The position numbers were made by a program, and so were the translations under genes. From Oscillospiraceae bacterium (GTDB lineage: Bacteria; Bacillota; Clostridia; Oscillospirales; Oscillospiraceae): a stretch of 6,777 nt of DNA. The stretch spans positions 1 through 6,777 of the forward strand of contig JAHHRX010000045.1 of NCBI GenBank assembly GCA_020025545.1, in the 5' to 3' direction. Positions 4,644 to 6,777 of this stretch are shown piece after piece; position 1 is the first letter of the stretch, and each line of letters starts with the position of its first letter. A model generated the notes under the pieces. The model was not told where the DNA came from, did not search any database, and was given only the letters and a program-made list of their open reading frames with translations.

Positions 4644-5372
4644 TTAAAACTCACCGCTGTCATACATCACCGCAGACAAAGCGCACAGCGGCGCCGTTTC
4701 ACACCGCAATATGCGTTTTCCCAAGGTGCAAACCTGCAGACCCGCACGCTGCGCCGTTTCCACCTCGCTAAGCTCCAGTCCCCCCTCCGGGCCGGTCATC
4801 AGGCTGACGGTTCTGTAGTCGCCTTCCAGCGCCATCTTCAATGTGGTGGCCACTTCGTTTTCATAAAACAGCAGGGCCCTGTCCGCCTGCGATGCCCGCT
4901 CCAGCGCCGCCTGATAGCTGGGAAGAGTCAGCACCTGCGGAATCCGTCCACGGCCGGACTGCTCTGCCGCAGAGGCGGCAATTTTCTGCCACCGCTCTAT
5001 TTTCTTGCGGATCGTTTTTTCGTCCGGGCGGGACACACAGCGGGCTGAAGGAAACGCCACAATCTCATAAGCTCCCAGCTCTGTGGCTTTCTGGATCACG
5101 TGCTCCAGCTTGTCCGCCTTGGGATAGGCCATATAGATGCTGACCCGCACACAGGCTTCCGTCATGGAATCCTGCCGATGCTGCACCACCAGACTGATGC
5201 ACTCCGGGCTCACATCGCTCACAACACAGACGCATTCCCGGCCCTGACCGTCGCATACCAGCACGCCTTCTCCGTTTTTGAGCCGAAGCACCTTTGCGTG
5301 CTTGGCATTTTCCCCCGTCAGAACCAGAAATTCCTGCTGAAGCTCCTCCGGTGTCACAAAAAAACGAACCAT
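4644..5372 (-). CDS. rsmE: 16S rRNA (uracil(1498)-N(3))-methyltransferase RsmE
   Basis: RsmE is a SPOUT-class, SAM-dependent enzyme that methylates N3 of U1498 in 16S rRNA of the 30S subunit, near the decoding site. The 242-residue product has the two expected parts. The N-terminal PUA-like RNA-binding domain (about 1-70) has MVRFFV and HAKVLRLKNGE. The C-terminal knotted catalytic domain has PKADKLEHVIQKATELGA (84-101), AAEQSGRGRIP (135-145), MTGPEGG (192-198) and LGKRILRCETAPLCAL (217-232), which carries the SAM-binding and dimer motifs. ATG 5372 has GGAGGG (5385-5380) 7 bases upstream. Its promoter is at 5400-5428. In many Firmicutes rsmE follows prmA and dnaJ, but here it leads its own unit, with the TfoX-domain gene behind it and tRNA-Leu divergent. 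Confidence 0.97.
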   Translation of the reverse strand: MVRFFVTPEELQQEFLVLTGENAKHAKVLRLKNGEGVLVCDGQGRECVCVVSDVSPECISLVVQHRQDSMTEACVRVSIYMAYPKADKLEHVIQKATELGAYEIVAFPSARCVSRPDEKTIRKKIERWQKIAASAAEQSGRGRIPQVLTLPSYQAALERASQADRALLFYENEVATTLKMALEGDYRTVSLMTGPEGGLELSEVETAQRAGLQVCTLGKRILRCETAPLCALSAVMYDSGEF

Positions 5373-5399
5373 AAGGGTTCCCTCCGTAATTTTTTCTTT

Positions 5400-5428
5400 A
5401 GTTTAACAAAATTCATAATGTTTTTCAA
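5400..5428 (-). promoter_or_regulatory. Sigma-A-type promoter of rsmE
   Basis: On the minus strand TTGAAA (5428-5423, 5/6), a 17-base spacer, then TAAACT (5405-5400, 4/6) preceded by TGT, an extended -10 feature. The following mRNA start would lie about 20 bases before the ATG, just upstream of the SD. It is back to back with the tRNA promoter. Confidence 0.65.
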
Positions 5429-5446
5429 GGTATTTGCAAAAAGATA

Positions 5447-5475
5447 TTGACAAATATTGTTTATAAGGTTATAAT
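5447..5475 (+). promoter_or_regulatory. Consensus sigma-A promoter of tRNA-Leu
   Basis: A perfect TTGACA (5447-5452), a 17-base spacer and a perfect TATAAT (5470-5475). Expected initiation near 5482 leaves only about 6 bases before the mature tRNA 5' end. That leader falls inside an 8-base palindrome, AAGCGCTT (5480-5487). Confidence 0.9.
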
Positions 5476-5487
5476 AGCTAAGCGCTT

Positions 5488-5571
5488 GCAAGAGTGTTGG
5501 AATGGTAGACAATCACGTTTGAGGTGCGTGTGGTTAACGCCGTGTGGGTTCGAGTCCCATCTCTTGCACCA
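5488..5571 (+). tRNA. tRNA-Leu (anticodon GAG)
   Basis: This is an 84-base class II tRNA. The acceptor stem is GCAAGAG (5488-5494) with CTCTTGC (5561-5567), followed by discriminator A and an encoded CCA (5569-5571). The D arm has stem TTG/CAA around GAATGGTAGA. The anticodon stem is CACGT (5514-5518) with GCGTG (5526-5530), and its 7-base loop TTGAGGT places GAG at 5521-5523. GAG reads the leucine codons CUC and CUU. The long variable arm (about 5531-5543) is expected for Leu. The T arm is GTGGG with CCCAT around loop TTCGAGT. It appears to be a single-gene transcript with a consensus promoter and tandem terminators. Confidence 0.97.
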
Positions 5572-5608
5572 GAAAAGCAGCTTACGAAAGTAAGCTGCTT
5601 TTCTTTTT
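5571..5608 (+). terminator. Intrinsic terminator of tRNA-Leu
   Basis: A perfect 15-bp stem (5571-5585 with 5590-5604) has a GAAA tetraloop, followed by TTTT. The first stem base is the terminal A of the tRNA CCA, so the precursor has essentially no spacer between tRNA and terminator. Confidence 0.92.
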
Positions 5609-5628
5609 CATGTATCATGCTCTTCCCT

Positions 5629-5658
5629 GCCCCTGCGGATTTCCGCAGGGGCGTTTTT
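5629..5658 (+). terminator. Second intrinsic terminator downstream of tRNA-Leu
   Basis: A perfect 10-bp stem GCCCCTGCGG (5629-5638) with CCGCAGGGGC (5643-5652), ATTT loop, then GTTTTT. No plus-strand gene lies between it and the tRNA terminator, so it is a backup stop protecting the converging GNAT gene (stop at 5664). The minus strand lacks a U tract here. Confidence 0.85.
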
Positions 5659-5663
5659 CTATG

Positions 5664-6065
5664 CTATACTTTCATAAACCCGCAGCAGCCGATTTTCGTC
5701 ATCTGCCGGAACCCCTGAGATTCGTAAAATGCGATGGTTTTCGGTGTGTTATCGGTGGCCAGAACAATCTGACGCACCGCCTGGAACCGCTCCATCACCG
5801 CTTTCATCAGCGCCGAGCCGATGCCTTTCCGCTGATATTCCGGAAGCACCAGAATATCCTGAATGTATACAATGGTCTGTCCGTCGCCAACGGTGCGAAT
5901 CAAGCCCAAAAGCTGATTGCCCTCATAAGCGGCAAGTATCAGAAGCGAATTCTGAAAGCCAGCTTTCAGCGATGCAGGATCATCCGTATAGGCCGTCCAG
6001 CCCACACTGGTGTACAGGTTCAAGATTTCCGGTTCGTTATAGTTTTTATATTCTCTGATGAACAT
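5664..6065 (-). CDS. GNAT family N-acetyltransferase
   Basis: This single-domain GNAT protein of 133 residues is expected to transfer acetyl from acetyl-CoA to an amine. The substrate cannot be told. Visible marks are beta-strand YIQDILVLPEYQ leading into the acetyl-CoA pyrophosphate loop QRKGIG (78-83) and helix SALMKAVMERF, then VLATDNTPKTIAFYESQGFRQM (101-122), the C-terminal motif B. The N-terminal part (GWTAYTDDP, 22-30; LLILAAYEGNQLLGLIR, 41-57) is typical of small clostridial GNATs. ATG 6065 is chosen because GGAGGT (6078-6073) lies 7 bases upstream. An in-frame TTG at 6080 would overlap that SD. The gene follows the double-GNAT gene on the same strand with 92 bases between, which hold a seven-codon ORF. 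No terminator is seen in that gap, so co-transcription is plausible. It converges on tRNA-Leu. Confidence 0.9.
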   Translation of the reverse strand: MFIREYKNYNEPEILNLYTSVGWTAYTDDPASLKAGFQNSLLILAAYEGNQLLGLIRTVGDGQTIVYIQDILVLPEYQRKGIGSALMKAVMERFQAVRQIVLATDNTPKTIAFYESQGFRQMTKIGCCGFMKV

Positions 6066-6094
6066 ATCAGTAACCTCCAATCAAAATTTGAATA

Positions 6095-6118
6095 TTACTG
6101 AGCGATACGCAATCTCAT
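6095..6118 (-). other. Seven-codon ORF (MRLRIAQ) with strong SD: leader peptide or gene remnant
   Basis: ATG 6118-6116 is followed by seven sense codons in total and TAA 6097-6095. A strong SD, GGGGAGG (6132-6126), lies 7 bases before the ATG. It sits 29 bases upstream of the GNAT start at 6065. MRLRIAQ resembles how many GNAT proteins begin (M-x-x-R-x-A), so it may be the stub of a deleted acetyltransferase start. A translated leader peptide is the alternative. The short length means chance cannot be excluded. Confidence 0.3.
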
Positions 6119-6157
6119 CACGCCGCCTCCCCTTTGGACTTCGTTTATGTCTGCGTT

Positions 6158-6777
6158 TTACCGCAGTTCCAGATTGATGGATTTTTCAGTAAAGCCAAAC
6201 TTTTCATACATTTTTCTGGCAGAAGTATTCCGGGCATTGACCTGCAGCTCAAGACCGTCCAGGTGCTCTGCATAAACCTTCTCTTTCACGCAGTTCAGCA
6301 ACTGCGTTCCGATCCCCCGGCCACGGTATTCTGCCTTTACGGCCAGATCGTCTACAAAAATCACATCTCGTGTGACCTGTTTATCCGATGCTATATGGCG
6401 GTACACAAAAGAGAGCAGCCCCACGACGATGCCATCCAACTCTGCAACCAGAAGCCGCTTTTCAGCGACCAGATGCTCAAAGTATTCTCTGGAGTACACG
6501 GTATCCGCAGGCTTATAAATGTCCGGCCGCCAGCCAACATGAAGCTGATGGACTTCCTTCATAATGGATTCTACGCTATCGTAATCAGCTGCTTCAGCGC
6601 AGCGAATTATATTAGTCATGCTTTCACCTGATTCCTTTAAAATTGTAAATTCAAAAATTACAGAATCCTGCCAGCGCTCCTCATTGCCTTCGTCACGGTC
6701 AACGATTACGCCGCCCATTTTCTCATAAAAGCCAATGGCATTTTGGTTGTCAGGCTGGCAATGGCAGCGAAATACCG
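6158..6777 (-). CDS. Tandem GNAT N-acetyltransferase domains in one open frame (partial, 5' end beyond the window)
   Basis: Read from the right edge, the frame is open for 205 residues to TAA 6160-6158. The first 52 residues are the C-terminus of one GNAT: FRCHCQPDNQNAIGFYEKMGG, then RDEGNEERWQDSVIFEF, a typical acetyltransferase ending. Only about ten residues (TILKESGES) separate it from a second, complete GNAT starting at Met 6619. That domain shows FVDDLAVKAEYRGRGIG with the acetyl-CoA loop RGRGIG (domain residues 99-104) and LQVNARNTSARKMYEKFGF (125-143). No stop lies between them. Either the protein is a genuine two-domain acetyltransferase (expected about 300 residues), or two genes have become fused by loss of a stop. 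The second domain also has its own possible SD and ATG (6619), giving a 153-residue stand-alone protein. Substrates are unknown. The single-domain GNAT gene follows downstream on the same strand. Confidence 0.8.
   Translation of the reverse strand, partial: VFRCHCQPDNQNAIGFYEKMGGVIVDRDEGNEERWQDSVIFEFTILKESGESMTNIIRCAEAADYDSVESIMKEVHQLHVGWRPDIYKPADTVYSREYFEHLVAEKRLLVAELDGIVVGLLSFVYRHIASDKQVTRDVIFVDDLAVKAEYRGRGIGTQLLNCVKEKVYAEHLDGLELQVNARNTSARKMYEKFGFTEKSINLELR
6617..6629 (-). promoter_or_regulatory. Possible internal SD and start codon of the second GNAT domain
   Basis: AGGTG (6629-6625) lies 5 bases before ATG 6619-6617, where normal GNAT homology begins (MTNIIRCAEAADYDSV). If used, the domain could be made alone (6158-6619, 153 residues). 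It is in frame with the preceding GNAT end, so initiation and read-through would both be possible. Confidence 0.5.

Noticed and set aside
5544..6101. 185-codon plus-strand ORF starting inside the tRNA
   Set aside because: It begins within tRNA-Leu, passes through two terminators and lies antisense to the GNAT gene.
1..6777. Mobile elements, CRISPR repeats, attachment sites at the tRNA
   Set aside because: No direct repeats, transposase or integrase sequence was seen. The tRNA 3' end is not repeated elsewhere in the window.

Overview
The window reads like chromosome from an anaerobic, spore-forming Firmicute of class Clostridia, probably a gut Oscillospiraceae/Ruminococcaceae relative. The evidence is a pyruvate:ferredoxin oxidoreductase gene, a spoIIID gene with a sigma-E-type promoter, purine-rich Shine-Dalgarno (SD) sites before almost every gene, and small intrinsic terminators shared by converging genes. 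The genus assignment is inference. No insertion sequence, phage gene or CRISPR array was seen.

Layout. 1-534 is the 3' end of nifJ (plus strand), followed by a terminator. 590-837 has no gene but is full of complementary segments: a long interrupted hairpin (631-688), a two-tier stem (718-760), a 6-bp loop-to-upstream complementarity that would form a pseudoknot, and two more hairpins. The last hairpin abuts the SD of a 51-codon gene with HypC-like sequence (838-993). A minus-strand pair follows: an AI-2E-family membrane protein (1785-3029) and a membrane-anchored VanX/DdpX-type D,D-dipeptidase (1025-1798), overlapping by 14 bases. Divergent from them is spoIIID (3219-3470). A 48-residue minus-strand microprotein gene (3560-3706) lies between spoIIID and rlmH (3773-4255). 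rsmE and a TfoX N-domain gene form a minus-strand operon (5372 to 4298). rsmE is divergent from a tRNA-Leu(GAG) gene (5488-5571) that has a consensus promoter and tandem terminators. The window ends with minus-strand GNAT acetyltransferases. Two GNAT domains are joined in one open frame running off the right edge (6158-6777), followed by a seven-codon ORF and a single-domain GNAT gene (5664-6065).

How the genes relate. rlmH, rsmE and tRNA-Leu all serve translation: both enzymes methylate rRNA bases in the ribosome. The AI-2E/dipeptidase pair is probably a cell-envelope unit. spoIIID is a stand-alone mother-cell sporulation regulator. Otherwise this is ordinary core chromosome with small mono- or bicistronic units. 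The items most worth a second look are the structured RNA with its HypC-like microprotein, the 48-residue microprotein, and the in-frame double GNAT.
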